Positions 17,753 through 25,798 of a stretch of 64,000 nt of DNA are shown here, in pieces. Below the pieces are notes generated by a model. It did not search any database. It was not told where the DNA came from and was given only the letters and a program-made list of their open reading frames with translations. Both the position numbers and the translations under genes were made by a program. The stretch's first letter is position 1. Every line of letters starts with the position of its first letter. Source of the stretch: Bryobacterales bacterium (GTDB taxonomy: Bacteria; Acidobacteriota; Terriglobia; Bryobacterales; Bryobacteraceae); assembly GCA_020852175.1 (NCBI GenBank), contig JADZBH010000051.1, forward strand, positions 21,943 to 85,942, read 5' to 3'.

Positions 17753-18784
17753 ATGCTACTCGATACACGGTTTCACGGACGGCGTGCGGCACAGTTGGAG
17801 AGCGATCAGGTCCGCGTGACGGTCCTGGGTGAAGGCGGCCACCTGGCCGAAATCCTGCACAAGGAAACCGGCGTCAACCCGCTCTGGCTGCCGCCCTGGG
17901 AAACCATGGAACCGGGCGCCTACGGCACGGAGCACGCCGGGCTTTTCGGGGGGGACGCCGAAGCCAGACTTCTGGCGGGCATCATGGGGCACAACCTGTG
18001 CCTGGACATTTTCGGCGGTCCCAGCGCGGAGGAGGAACGGGCTGGGCTGACGGCTCATGGCGAGTCATCGGTGGCGTCTTACGCTTTTTCAGCAGAGGGC
18101 GAGACGCTGGTGCAGCGCGCCGAATTTCCCCTGTGCCGCCTGGGGTTCGAGCGCCGGTTACGGCTGGAGGCGGATACCGTATCCATCGAGGAGCGCGTAA
18201 CCAACCGGAATGCCCACGACCGGCCGGTGGCCTGGACACAGCATGTGACCATGGGGCCGCCTTTCATTGAGCGTGGCGTCACTCGGTTCGATGTGAACGC
18301 GACGCGGTCCAAAGTGTACGAAGCGGACTTTAACGGCGGTCTGGCCAAGGGGCAGAAGATGGGTGCGGAATTCGACTGGCCGCACTGCCCGATGGCGGAT
18401 GGGACCGTCTTTGACTTGCGTGTATATCCGACAGCGGAACGCAGCGCCGGGTACACGGCGCACCTGTTGGACCCGGCACACGATGCGGCATTCTTCCGCG
18501 CCTATGCGCCTCACTCCGGCGTGTTGTTCGGCTACCTGTGGAAGCGATCGGATTTCCCCTGGATTGGCCGTTGGGAGGAAAACTGTTTGCGCGTTCATTC
18601 GCCCTGGAATGGACGCACGATCACATGCGGCATGGAATTTGGCGTGTCGCCGATGCCCGAGTCCCGGCGGGCGATGATCGAGCGCGGCAGCCTGTTTGGC
18701 GTGCCGGGCTACCGGTGGCTGCCGGCAGGCAGCACGCAAGTTGTTTCGTATCAAGCGTTCATCCGGCGCGCGTCAGATTTGTAA
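17753..18784 (+). CDS. aldose 1-epimerase-like (galactose mutarotase superfamily) protein
   Basis: A 343-residue protein rich in beta strands. It has the features of sugar-binding mutarotase-like folds: an early GGHLAEIL strand, a run VSIEERVTNRNAHDRPVAWTQHVT carrying the typical N-N and H residues before GPPF, and a late acidic/aromatic strand. No signal peptide is certain. The start is uncertain (ATG 17753 with no ribosome site, or ATG 17711 with GGGGATC before it). It follows the Gfo/Idh oxidoreductase, so both may act on the same sugar. Confidence 0.7.
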   Translation: MLLDTRFHGRRAAQLESDQVRVTVLGEGGHLAEILHKETGVNPLWLPPWETMEPGAYGTEHAGLFGGDAEARLLAGIMGHNLCLDIFGGPSAEEERAGLTAHGESSVASYAFSAEGETLVQRAEFPLCRLGFERRLRLEADTVSIEERVTNRNAHDRPVAWTQHVTMGPPFIERGVTRFDVNATRSKVYEADFNGGLAKGQKMGAEFDWPHCPMADGTVFDLRVYPTAERSAGYTAHLLDPAHDAAFFRAYAPHSGVLFGYLWKRSDFPWIGRWEENCLRVHSPWNGRTITCGMEFGVSPMPESRRAMIERGSLFGVPGYRWLPAGSTQVVSYQAFIRRASDL

Positions 18785-19111
18785 ACCAGCTAACATTGGC
18801 CCGCAACGGGCAAACCTGGAACAAAAGGCGGGGATAGCCCACAATTTACAGCAGTATTCCTCTGAGATTTTCCATCCAACAGCCGAACATACTCTCAGGA
18901 TGTGTGAGGCCCAGCTAATACTCATCGGCTTTCCAGAAGTGAAGATGAGGCAAAGCAGCCTCGATTTGTCCATTTAGTGAGTGAATAGAAGCATGAAAAC
19001 CTTGCATTTTAATCTAAATGGCACTTTCGCGGCCGGTCTCTTAGGGTGTAGGATTTAGAAATCAAACGAAGGGGACTAGTGGTACTAGTTCCACCAGATA
19101 GAGGGAACAGT
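18785..19111. other. 327-base gap, AT-rich, no gene found
   Basis: No plausible reading frame lies here: the short open frames have no ribosome site and no family features. Bases 18840-19080 are clearly richer in A/T than the flanking genes, which fits a promoter region for the MoeA-like gene at 19112. A GGAAC ribosome site precedes that gene. A TGGCAC at 19019-19024 recalls half of a sigma-54 element but the second half is poor. Confidence 0.5.
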
Positions 19112-20083
19112 ATGAAAGCTCAGACTGTCGGCATCCGGGAGTCCGCAGGCCGGATACTCTGCTGCACGATCTTCAAACCCGGCGGACGGAAGCTGTTGGC
19201 CAAAGGGCACATCATCAGCGAAGAGGACATTCGCCTGTTGGAGACCGAAGGCATGGCGCAGGTTTGGGTGACAGAACTGGAAGAAGGCGAGATCAGCGAA
19301 GATCACGCGGTGCAAACCGTGGGCGTGGAGATGGGCTGCGGGTGTCTGGAGGTCAGGTTGGCTGCGGGAGGGCGGGCCAATCTGGTGGCCACCGAAGACT
19401 GCTGCGTGCTGGTGGACGATGACCTTTTGAAGCAGATTAACTGCACGGCAAGCATCGTGATCGCCACGGCCACCAATTTCAGCCATGCGCGCGCCGGCCA
19501 AAGGATCGCCACGGTGAAGAGCGCGCCGTTCGCGGTGGCGAAGTCGCAACTGGAGGCTGTGGTCTCGATTCTGCGCGAGCGGGGTCCGATTCTGCAGGCC
19601 CGTCCGATCCGGCAGCCGTCGGTAGCGGTGCTGTACAGCGATCCGGCCTCGGGCGACCGGGCGCGCCAGTTGTTCGAGAACATCATGCGGCAGCGGCTGG
19701 ACCGGTTCGGCGTGACGGCGAACTATGTGCTGGCTTGCGTGGAGGATGAATCGCACGTGGCGCGTTCCCTGCAACACCTGCTGCGGACCAAGCCCACATG
19801 CATCCTGGTGGCCTCGACGACGGCTCCGGCGGGCCCGGAGGATGTCGTGGGACGGGCTTTGGTGCGCATCGAGTCGCATATCGAGAAATTCCTGGCGCCA
19901 GTGGAGCCAGGCAACCTGTTGCTGTTCGGCTACAAGGAAGATGTGCCGATCGTATCGGCGCCGGGTTGCTTCCGTTCGGCCAAATCGAATGTGGTGGATT
20001 TACTTCTTCCGCCGATGCTGTCGCATTACCGGATTTCCGGTTGGGAGTTGGCCTCACTGGGCCATGGAGGGTTGCTCGCCTGA
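19112..20083 (+). CDS. MoeA/MoaB-like molybdopterin-binding protein
   Basis: A 323-residue soluble protein. The N-terminal 140 residues contain a short SAF-like/GRKLLAKGHIISEEDI segment as in proteins linked to molybdenum cofactor metabolism. The C-terminal half (PSVAVLYSDPASGDRARQLF; TTAPAGPEDVVGRALV; GNLLLFGYKEDVPIVSAPGC) follows the MoCF-biosynthesis fold, where TGGxSxGxxD is replaced by a looser TTAPAGPEDV. The exact step is unclear; it may handle cofactor cytidylylation or insertion rather than molybdate addition. ATG 19112 has a GAGGGAA site. It is followed by a strong terminator and is probably monocistronic. Confidence 0.65.
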   Translation: MKAQTVGIRESAGRILCCTIFKPGGRKLLAKGHIISEEDIRLLETEGMAQVWVTELEEGEISEDHAVQTVGVEMGCGCLEVRLAAGGRANLVATEDCCVLVDDDLLKQINCTASIVIATATNFSHARAGQRIATVKSAPFAVAKSQLEAVVSILRERGPILQARPIRQPSVAVLYSDPASGDRARQLFENIMRQRLDRFGVTANYVLACVEDESHVARSLQHLLRTKPTCILVASTTAPAGPEDVVGRALVRIESHIEKFLAPVEPGNLLLFGYKEDVPIVSAPGCFRSAKSNVVDLLLPPMLSHYRISGWELASLGHGGLLA

Positions 20084-20157
20084 GCGTGAGCGCTGAAACA
20101 ACCGTCCCAACCCAAACAGATTCGCGCGCCTGTTCTCCAAGGGGCACGCGAAGTATG

Positions 20158-20196
20158 CCCGCCGGACGGAACCCCAAGACGTCCGGCGGATTTTTT
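20158..20196 (+). terminator. intrinsic (Rho-independent) terminator of the MoeA-like gene
   Basis: A perfect 10-base stem (CCGCCGGACG pairs with CGTCCGGCGG) around an 11-base loop is followed at once by ATTTTTT. The orientation of the T-run serves plus-strand transcription ending 75 bases after the MoeA-like stop. Read on the minus strand there is no T-run, so it would not stop the convergent gene efficiently. Confidence 0.88.
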
Positions 20197-20215
20197 CCCG
20201 GGGTAAAACGCGCCG

Positions 20216-21184
20216 TCACGCGGAAGGCGAATCGGCGGGCGAGAGCAGGAACAGTTTAGGGCCGTCCGGGGCGGCTTCGAGGCGCTCGGCTTCGTCCACT
20301 CCCTTGGCCGTAATTACCGTACGGCCATTGTCGGTGCGCGTGATCAGGCTGTTCTCACGAAGGTACCAGAGGCTGAATTCAAGGTGTTCGCGGGGGACTC
20401 CCAGCAGGTCTTCCAGTTCAGGCAGCGATAGACCGGGCGAGCCGGGCGTCTGCATTCGCTTGACGTAGAGCAGCGCAAGCACTCCCTGGCGCTTTCTGCG
20501 TTCGGCCTCGACGCCGGAGGCGGCCTGAGGACGTTCGAAGATCTTCCACCGTTTGGTTTGCAGGCGCTGGAGGCGGGCGTCGTAGGCGGCGCGTTGCTCA
20601 GGGTCGCTGAGAACCTTGTATGCCTCATACGCTTTACGGAACGCTTCGGGATCGCCCGATTCGGCGTTGTCCGGGTGGAACCGCTGCGCCAGCAACCGGA
20701 AAACGCGATGAATGGTGTCCATTTCCGCGTTGGCGCTGATCTGGAGAACTTCGTAGAGGTCCGCCGCGTCGTCGGCCAGTTCAGCTTCGGAAGCCGGAAC
20801 ACCGTGTTCGCCACCCGGGTTGAAATCCCGTTCAAACGCTAACCCGCAGCGGAAACCGCCGCCAGGATTCGGCACGGTCCAAGCCACGCGGGCGCGGTGG
20901 CGCATCTCCCGCTGCTGCCCTTCGGGTCCAAAAGGACCGGCCACGGAAACCACAGTGCCGGGTTCCAACCGGACGCTGGTAAGAATGCCGCACCCGACGT
21001 CGCTGAGATCGGTCAGCCGCACCGGCATCATCTCGGAAAAACCAGGGCGGCGTTGGTAGTTCACCTTGGCCTGGGCGAAACGGTCCCGTGTGGCGCGCGA
21101 ATTCCGGCGCCGTTCGGTGACGCCGTCCGTGCGTGTCCGATTGCTCGCGCCAATCCCCTCGGTTTGCGTGCCCATGGTAAACAT
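20216..21184 (-). CDS. PilZ domain - J domain - winged-helix fusion protein
   Basis: A 322-residue cytosolic protein with three parts. Residues ~25-120 form a PilZ domain, with an Arg-rich RxxxR start (RRNSRATR) and DLSDVG at 59-64 (the D/NxSxxG motif), so cyclic-di-GMP binding is plausible. Residues ~142-203 form a DnaJ J domain (DLYEVL...AQRFHPD with HPD at 170-172, then FRKAYEAYKVLSDPEQRAAYD). Residues ~235-300 form a helix-turn-helix-like domain (LSLPELEDLLGVPREHLEFSLWYL). The J domain implies stimulation of a DnaK partner. ATG 21184 follows GAGGGAGGG; an alternative ATG lies at 21175. No neighbour is cotranscribed. Confidence 0.85.
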   Translation of the reverse strand: MFTMGTQTEGIGASNRTRTDGVTERRRNSRATRDRFAQAKVNYQRRPGFSEMMPVRLTDLSDVGCGILTSVRLEPGTVVSVAGPFGPEGQQREMRHRARVAWTVPNPGGGFRCGLAFERDFNPGGEHGVPASEAELADDAADLYEVLQISANAEMDTIHRVFRLLAQRFHPDNAESGDPEAFRKAYEAYKVLSDPEQRAAYDARLQRLQTKRWKIFERPQAASGVEAERRKRQGVLALLYVKRMQTPGSPGLSLPELEDLLGVPREHLEFSLWYLRENSLITRTDNGRTVITAKGVDEAERLEAAPDGPKLFLLSPADSPSA

Positions 21185-21328
21185 ATCGGTGCCCTCCCTC
21201 GATGTGTAGCCCAATTCTTGGGGGAGAAACGGAGTAGCCCAATGGGGCCGGGGTACCATTCTTTGTTTAGTCCGGCCCAGTCCGCCGGGTAGCCCAAAAG
21301 TTTGGCGTGCGATAGAGTACCTGATCAC

Positions 21329-22558
21329 ATGACGGGCGAAAACGTGTTGACAGGATTGCGGGTGGTGGACTGCGCCACCTATATCGCCGGACCGAGCGCG
21401 GCGGCGGTGATGGCCGATTACGGTGCGGACGTGATCAAAATTGAACGACCACCGTTGGGCGACCCCTACCGCCTGCTGGCCTCGGCGCCGGGTATGCCCC
21501 TGGCCGAATGGAACTACTGCTGGATCATGGACAGCCGGAGCAAACGGAGCGTAGCGCTGGACCTGAATCAGGAGGCGGCCCGCCAGGCCCTGCTCCGGTT
21601 GATCCGGCGCGCCGACGTATTCGTGACCAACTACCAGCCGGCTCTGTTACGGAAGTTCCGTCTGCGCTACGAAGACTTGCGTCCGGAGAACGTGCGCCTC
21701 ATCCACGCCTCCGTGACCGGCTACGGAGAGACCGGCGAGGAGGCCGACAAGCCGGGCTACGACATGACTGCGTACTTCGCTCGGTCCGGCCTGATGCAGT
21801 ACATCCGGAACGACGGCGCCGACCCGGCCGTTTCACCGTGCGGATTCGGCGACCACCCCACGGCGATGTCGCTGTTCGGAGCGGTCATGATGGCGCTGTA
21901 CCGGCGTGAGCGGACCGGCGAAGGGGCCAAGGTGACGGCCAACCTGATGCACAACGGCGTATGGTCGAACGGGAGCATGACCCAGGCGGCGTTGTGCGGA
22001 GCCACATTCGCGCCGCCGCAAACCAGGTCTAGGCCGCACAACCCGCTGGTGAACCACTATGCGACGGCCGACGGAAGGCGGTTTCTGCTCTGCCTGCTGG
22101 ATCCCGCGAAAGATTGGGGGAAGCTGTGTCGCGCGCTGGGGCGGCCTGAGTGGATTGACGACGCACGGTTTTCCACTCCTGGCGCGCGCCGTGAGAATGC
22201 GGCGGAGTTGGTGGCCCACATGGACACGGTGACCGGGGCGCACACGATGGAGGAGTGGCGCGGGCGGTTCACCGAATGCGATGTGCTGTACGGCGTCGTG
22301 CCGGAGGCCCGGGAGCATCCCGAGGACGGGCAGATGGAGGCGGCAGGGGTGTTCGCCGACATCGTGGATGCACCCAGGCCGATGAAGACGGTGGCCAGCC
22401 CGTTCCATGTCGAGGGCGTGGAGAAGTCGCCGGCGCGGTGGGCGCCCGAGGTGGGACAGCACACCGTGGAGGTGCTGAGTGAAGCAGGTTACGGGGAGGA
22501 GGAGCTTCGTGCGATGCTCGAAACTGGCGCTGCGCGGCAGCATGAAGGCGGCGTCTGA
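21329..22558 (+). CDS. CaiB/BaiF family (class III) CoA-transferase
   Basis: A 409-residue enzyme that moves CoA between carboxylic acids. It has the N-terminal LTGLRVVDCATYIAGPSAAAVMADYGADVIKIERP block, the DPYR segment, and the catalytic aspartate in DKPGYDMTAYFARSGLM, which forms the acyl anhydride in this class. Length is normal. It opens a run of seven closely spaced plus-strand genes (gaps of 6-23 bases), followed by an SDR dehydrogenase and a hotdog thioesterase. That fits a CoA-ester degradation pathway. Confidence 0.92.
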   Translation: MTGENVLTGLRVVDCATYIAGPSAAAVMADYGADVIKIERPPLGDPYRLLASAPGMPLAEWNYCWIMDSRSKRSVALDLNQEAARQALLRLIRRADVFVTNYQPALLRKFRLRYEDLRPENVRLIHASVTGYGETGEEADKPGYDMTAYFARSGLMQYIRNDGADPAVSPCGFGDHPTAMSLFGAVMMALYRRERTGEGAKVTANLMHNGVWSNGSMTQAALCGATFAPPQTRSRPHNPLVNHYATADGRRFLLCLLDPAKDWGKLCRALGRPEWIDDARFSTPGARRENAAELVAHMDTVTGAHTMEEWRGRFTECDVLYGVVPEAREHPEDGQMEAAGVFADIVDAPRPMKTVASPFHVEGVEKSPARWAPEVGQHTVEVLSEAGYGEEELRAMLETGAARQHEGGV

Positions 22559-22567
22559 GAGAGTGCC

Positions 22568-23326
22568 ATGGAACTGGCGGGCAAGGTAGCGGTGGTGACG
22601 GGCGGCGCGTCGGGCTTGGGGGAGGCCGTGGCGCGGCTGTTTGCGTCGGCGGGGGCTCACGTGGCCGTGTGGGACCGCGACGCCGGGGCGGGCGAACGGG
22701 TGGCGGACGGCATCGGCGGACTGTTCTGCCAAACCGACGTGGCCAGCGAGGCGAGCGTGGCCTCGGCCGTGGAAACGGTGCACGGGCGGTGGGGCGCGGT
22801 GCATGTGGCGGTGAACTGCGCGGGCATCGCGACGGCGCAAAGAATGGTTGGGAAAGAGGGGCCGATGGCGCTGGACGCGTTCACACGGGTGATCACGGTA
22901 AACCTGGTGGGCACGTTCAACGTGTGCCGGTTGGCGGCGGCGGCGATGGCGGCGAACCAGCCGGAAGACGGCGAGCGGGGCGTGATGATCAACACGGCGT
23001 CGATCGCGGCCTATGAAGGTCAGGTCGGTCAGACGGCCTATGCGGCCTCCAAGGCGGGCATCGTGGGGTTGACTCTGCCGATGGCCCGCGAACTGGCCGG
23101 GCTGGGCATCCGTGTCTGCGCCATCGCACCGGACTTGTTCGACACGCCGCTGCTGAGCGGATTGCCGGAGAAGGTGCGCGCCGGGCTGGGAGCGTCAGTG
23201 CCCTTCCCTGCCAGGCTGGGCGCACCGGAAGAGTTCGCGGCGCTGGCCCGCCACATCGTGGAAAATCGGTATATGAACGGCGAGACGGTGCGGCTGGACG
23301 GCGCCTTGCGCATGCCGCCCCGTTGA
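22568..23326 (+). CDS. SDR dehydrogenase, 3-hydroxyacyl-CoA dehydrogenase type-2-like
   Basis: A 252-residue classical SDR: TGGASGLGEAVARLF at residue 12, NCAGI, a catalytic Ser in NTASIAAYEGQVGQ, YAASK, and a C-terminus with PDLFDTPLLSGLP and RLGAPEEFAALARHIVENRYMNGE. The long FxxVITVNLVGTFNV..MMANQ segment and RLGxPxEfA tail match the HSD17B10/3-hydroxyacyl-CoA dehydrogenase branch. It starts 10 bases after the CoA-transferase stop. A role in oxidising a hydroxyacyl-CoA in the same pathway is inferred. Confidence 0.85.
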   Translation: MELAGKVAVVTGGASGLGEAVARLFASAGAHVAVWDRDAGAGERVADGIGGLFCQTDVASEASVASAVETVHGRWGAVHVAVNCAGIATAQRMVGKEGPMALDAFTRVITVNLVGTFNVCRLAAAAMAANQPEDGERGVMINTASIAAYEGQVGQTAYAASKAGIVGLTLPMARELAGLGIRVCAIAPDLFDTPLLSGLPEKVRAGLGASVPFPARLGAPEEFAALARHIVENRYMNGETVRLDGALRMPPR

Positions 23327-23344
23327 GGAGCGGTTTCACGAGAC

Positions 23345-23716
23345 ATGGAATTCAATCAATTTCTGGGGATCGAGGTGCGCGAGCGCCACGACGATGGCAT
23401 GACCATCCGGGTGGCCCTGCGGCCGGAACTGATGAACATTGCGGGCGTGGTGCATGGAGGCGTGACGGCCACCATGGCCGATGCGGCCGCGGGAATGGGT
23501 TTAATCCACCTGTTGGGCGGCCGGAGAACGGTTACAACGACGGAGTTGAAGATCAACTATCTGCTGCCAGTAACGGGCGCATGGCTGGAAGCGCGCGCCA
23601 GGTATGTCCGGCGGGGCAGGACGCTGGCCGTGTCGCAAGTGGAGCTGACCGACGACCAGTCGCGGATGGTGGCGATCGCGCTGGTCACCTACATGATTCT
23701 GCCGGACGGGCAGTGA
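23345..23716 (+). CDS. PaaI-type hotdog thioesterase
   Basis: A 123-residue single hotdog-fold protein. The conserved HGGVTATMADAAAGMG carries the HGG and catalytic Asp of the PaaI family, and TTELKINYLLPV is the next conserved strand. Such enzymes hydrolyse aryl- or acyl-CoA thioesters and free CoA. It lies 18 bases after the SDR and six bases before the next gene, within the CoA operon. Confidence 0.88.
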   Translation: MEFNQFLGIEVRERHDDGMTIRVALRPELMNIAGVVHGGVTATMADAAAGMGLIHLLGGRRTVTTTELKINYLLPVTGAWLEARARYVRRGRTLAVSQVELTDDQSRMVAIALVTYMILPDGQ

Positions 23717-23722
23717 CATTCC

Positions 23723-24628
23723 ATGACAGGCAACTGGGCGCATTATGCCGCGTCGTTTCCCGAACGTGTACTGCGCACGGCAACCGGGCTCGCCGCCGGA
23801 CTGCTGCGTGAACTGGGCGAGACGAGTCTGCCCGCGTCACTGCGGCGTACCAGGCTCTACGGCAACCTGGTGGATTCGACGCTGCGGTTTCTGATCGAGC
23901 AGGTGGGCAATCTGGATGGCATCTACACCGCCGAGGGGCGGTTGTCGGACGACTTCGCGATCCGGCGCGCGGCGGGCAACGGCATCGAGATGGTGGGGCT
24001 TCTGGCGTTTCGCGCCTCTCCGGTGTGGGTGATGGCGGCTTTGGCGGATTTAAGCGGCGCGGGCCGGCATTTGATCCGTGAAATCGCAGCCAGCCTGGCG
24101 CGGGAGGGGCTGCTCAATCCGGACGAACGGTTCGAAACGATGGATGAATTGCTGGCCGGATTGGAGCGGACCTCGGAGAAGCTGGCCGACACGATCAACA
24201 CTCCGCCGCTCGATGTGGCGGGGTTGCGGGCGGATTGGCGGACGATCCGGCGCGAAGCGGCGCGCATGCCGGCCCCGGCCGTGCAATCGGTGGAGCGTCT
24301 GTGGCGCGAGATGAACGCAGGCGCGGCCGAACAGGGGCGGACGGTGTTGGAGTTATCGGCGGTGATGACGCTGGGGGCTCTGCGCCAGGCGCCGGAGACC
24401 GTGGCGCGGCTGGGGCGGTCGAGCATGGTGGCGGCGCGACGAACGACTCAGTTGCTGGACGAGACGCTGCTGGCCCACTACCGCGAGACGTTGGTAGAGG
24501 TGCGGCGGAAGGGCTTTCTGGCCTACTGGCATGATGAGTTCCGCCCCTATCTGGCCGCGGCGGCGCGGCAATTCGCCCCCGCCAGGATGAGCCTGACCGA
24601 ACGCATGCTGCTGCGGCGCAAGCGCTGA
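23723..24628 (+). CDS. helical protein of unknown function in the CoA operon
   Basis: A 301-residue protein that I do not recognise. It is predicted to be almost all helix, with many Arg/Glu residues and one hydrophobic stretch (GNGIEMVGLLAFRASPVWVMAALADL, ~residues 82-107) that could be a membrane anchor or a buried core helix. No signal peptide and no metal or nucleotide motif were seen. It starts six bases after the thioesterase stop, so it is surely cotranscribed. It may be a structural or polyester/granule-associated partner, but that is a guess. Confidence 0.6.
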   Translation: MTGNWAHYAASFPERVLRTATGLAAGLLRELGETSLPASLRRTRLYGNLVDSTLRFLIEQVGNLDGIYTAEGRLSDDFAIRRAAGNGIEMVGLLAFRASPVWVMAALADLSGAGRHLIREIAASLAREGLLNPDERFETMDELLAGLERTSEKLADTINTPPLDVAGLRADWRTIRREAARMPAPAVQSVERLWREMNAGAAEQGRTVLELSAVMTLGALRQAPETVARLGRSSMVAARRTTQLLDETLLAHYRETLVEVRRKGFLAYWHDEFRPYLAAAARQFAPARMSLTERMLLRRKR

Positions 24629-24651
24629 GAGCACTGTGAGAGAATGCGCCC

Positions 24652-25782
24652 ATGACGTCACTATCGCGTAGAGAGTTCGCGGCGCGAGCCCTGGCGGCGG
24701 GTTTGGCCGCGAAGGCGGAGGCGGCGCAGACGGGCTCACCGGGTGAATGGCGCAACCGGCAGAGCGGCATGGCCTACCGGCGGCTGGGACGGACGGGGTT
24801 TCACGTTAGCGAAATGGTGATGGGCGGCAATACGATTTCTCCCGCCAACTGGGAGCATGTTTTGCTGGCGCTCGACATGGGGCTGAACTATCTGGACACC
24901 GCGCCGGCCTACGGAAACGGCAACAGCGAATTGGGCTACGCCAACGTGTTGAAAGCCCGTAAGCGCGACACGTTCTTTCTGAATACGAAGATTTCGGCGT
25001 GGGACATCAACCGGACGAAGCTCTACGCGGAGCTGTTCGCTTCGCTGAGCGGGAGCGAACAGAAAAAGACGCAGCGCCTGGCCCAGGAGGAGATGGAAAA
25101 GCGGGGGGTGTTGAACCGGGACTACCTCGGCGAATACTTTCCATCGCAAGCGGGCGAATTGAAGGGTGCGGCGCTGGCCAACGTGTTGGCACGCCGTTAT
25201 GGCGGCAGAATCGACAGGGGAAAGAACTACAAGCAAATCATACTTGCTTCGTTTGAAGAGAGCATGAAACGTCTGGGCGCCGAATACACGGACCTGCTGA
25301 TGTGCCCACACGGGGCGTCGACACCGGAGGAGGTGTCGCGGCACCCGGAGATCTTCGAGGCGTTCGAGCAACTGAAGAAGGACGGCCGCGTGCGCTACCT
25401 GGGCGTGAGCGCGCACAACGATCCGGCGGGCGTATTGAACGCGGCGATCGACACGGGAATCTATTCGGTGGCCATGGTGGCCTACAGCATCGTGAACCGG
25501 AAGTGGATGGAACCGGTGCTGGAAAAGGCGAAACGGAAGGACTTCGGCGTGGTGGCGATGAAGGTGGCTCGTCCGGTTTACAACGGGCGTGGCAATGGAA
25601 CGCCGGACGATCCGGCGCGCGTGAAGCTGATTGAAGACGCCATGCCTGGACCATTGAAACGGCCGCAAAAGGCATACCTGTGGGCGCTGCGCAATCCGAA
25701 CCTGAGCGCGGTGATCAGCGAGATCACCGGCGCGGCGCTGGTTCGGGAAAATCTGCCGCTGGCGGCGCCCAGGAATGGATAG
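24652..25782 (+). CDS. Tat-exported aldo/keto reductase
   Basis: A 376-residue protein with a twin-arginine leader (SRREFAARALAAGLAAKAEA) followed by the AKR barrel: YRRLGRTGFHVSEMVMGG, then GLNYLDTAPAYGNGNSE with the catalytic Asp and Tyr, NTKI with Lys, and TDLLMCPHGAS, where HG replaces the usual H-W. A segment rich in Lys/Gln (KKTQRLAQEEMEKRG) is a family-specific insert. It is the first of three genes (AKR, DUF1549/1553, DUF1501) recurring in Acidobacteriota and Planctomycetes. The ATG follows the unknown gene by 23 bases. Confidence 0.88.
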   Translation: MTSLSRREFAARALAAGLAAKAEAAQTGSPGEWRNRQSGMAYRRLGRTGFHVSEMVMGGNTISPANWEHVLLALDMGLNYLDTAPAYGNGNSELGYANVLKARKRDTFFLNTKISAWDINRTKLYAELFASLSGSEQKKTQRLAQEEMEKRGVLNRDYLGEYFPSQAGELKGAALANVLARRYGGRIDRGKNYKQIILASFEESMKRLGAEYTDLLMCPHGASTPEEVSRHPEIFEAFEQLKKDGRVRYLGVSAHNDPAGVLNAAIDTGIYSVAMVAYSIVNRKWMEPVLEKAKRKDFGVVAMKVARPVYNGRGNGTPDDPARVKLIEDAMPGPLKRPQKAYLWALRNPNLSAVISEITGAALVRENLPLAAPRNG

Positions 25783-25798
25783 CGGGAAGAAGGAATCG

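Noticed and set aside
19019..19036. Sigma-54 promoter before the MoeA-like gene
   Set aside because: TGGCAC and a GG-10-GC spacing are present, but the -12 part reads CGGC, not TTGC. A primer-extension result would decide.
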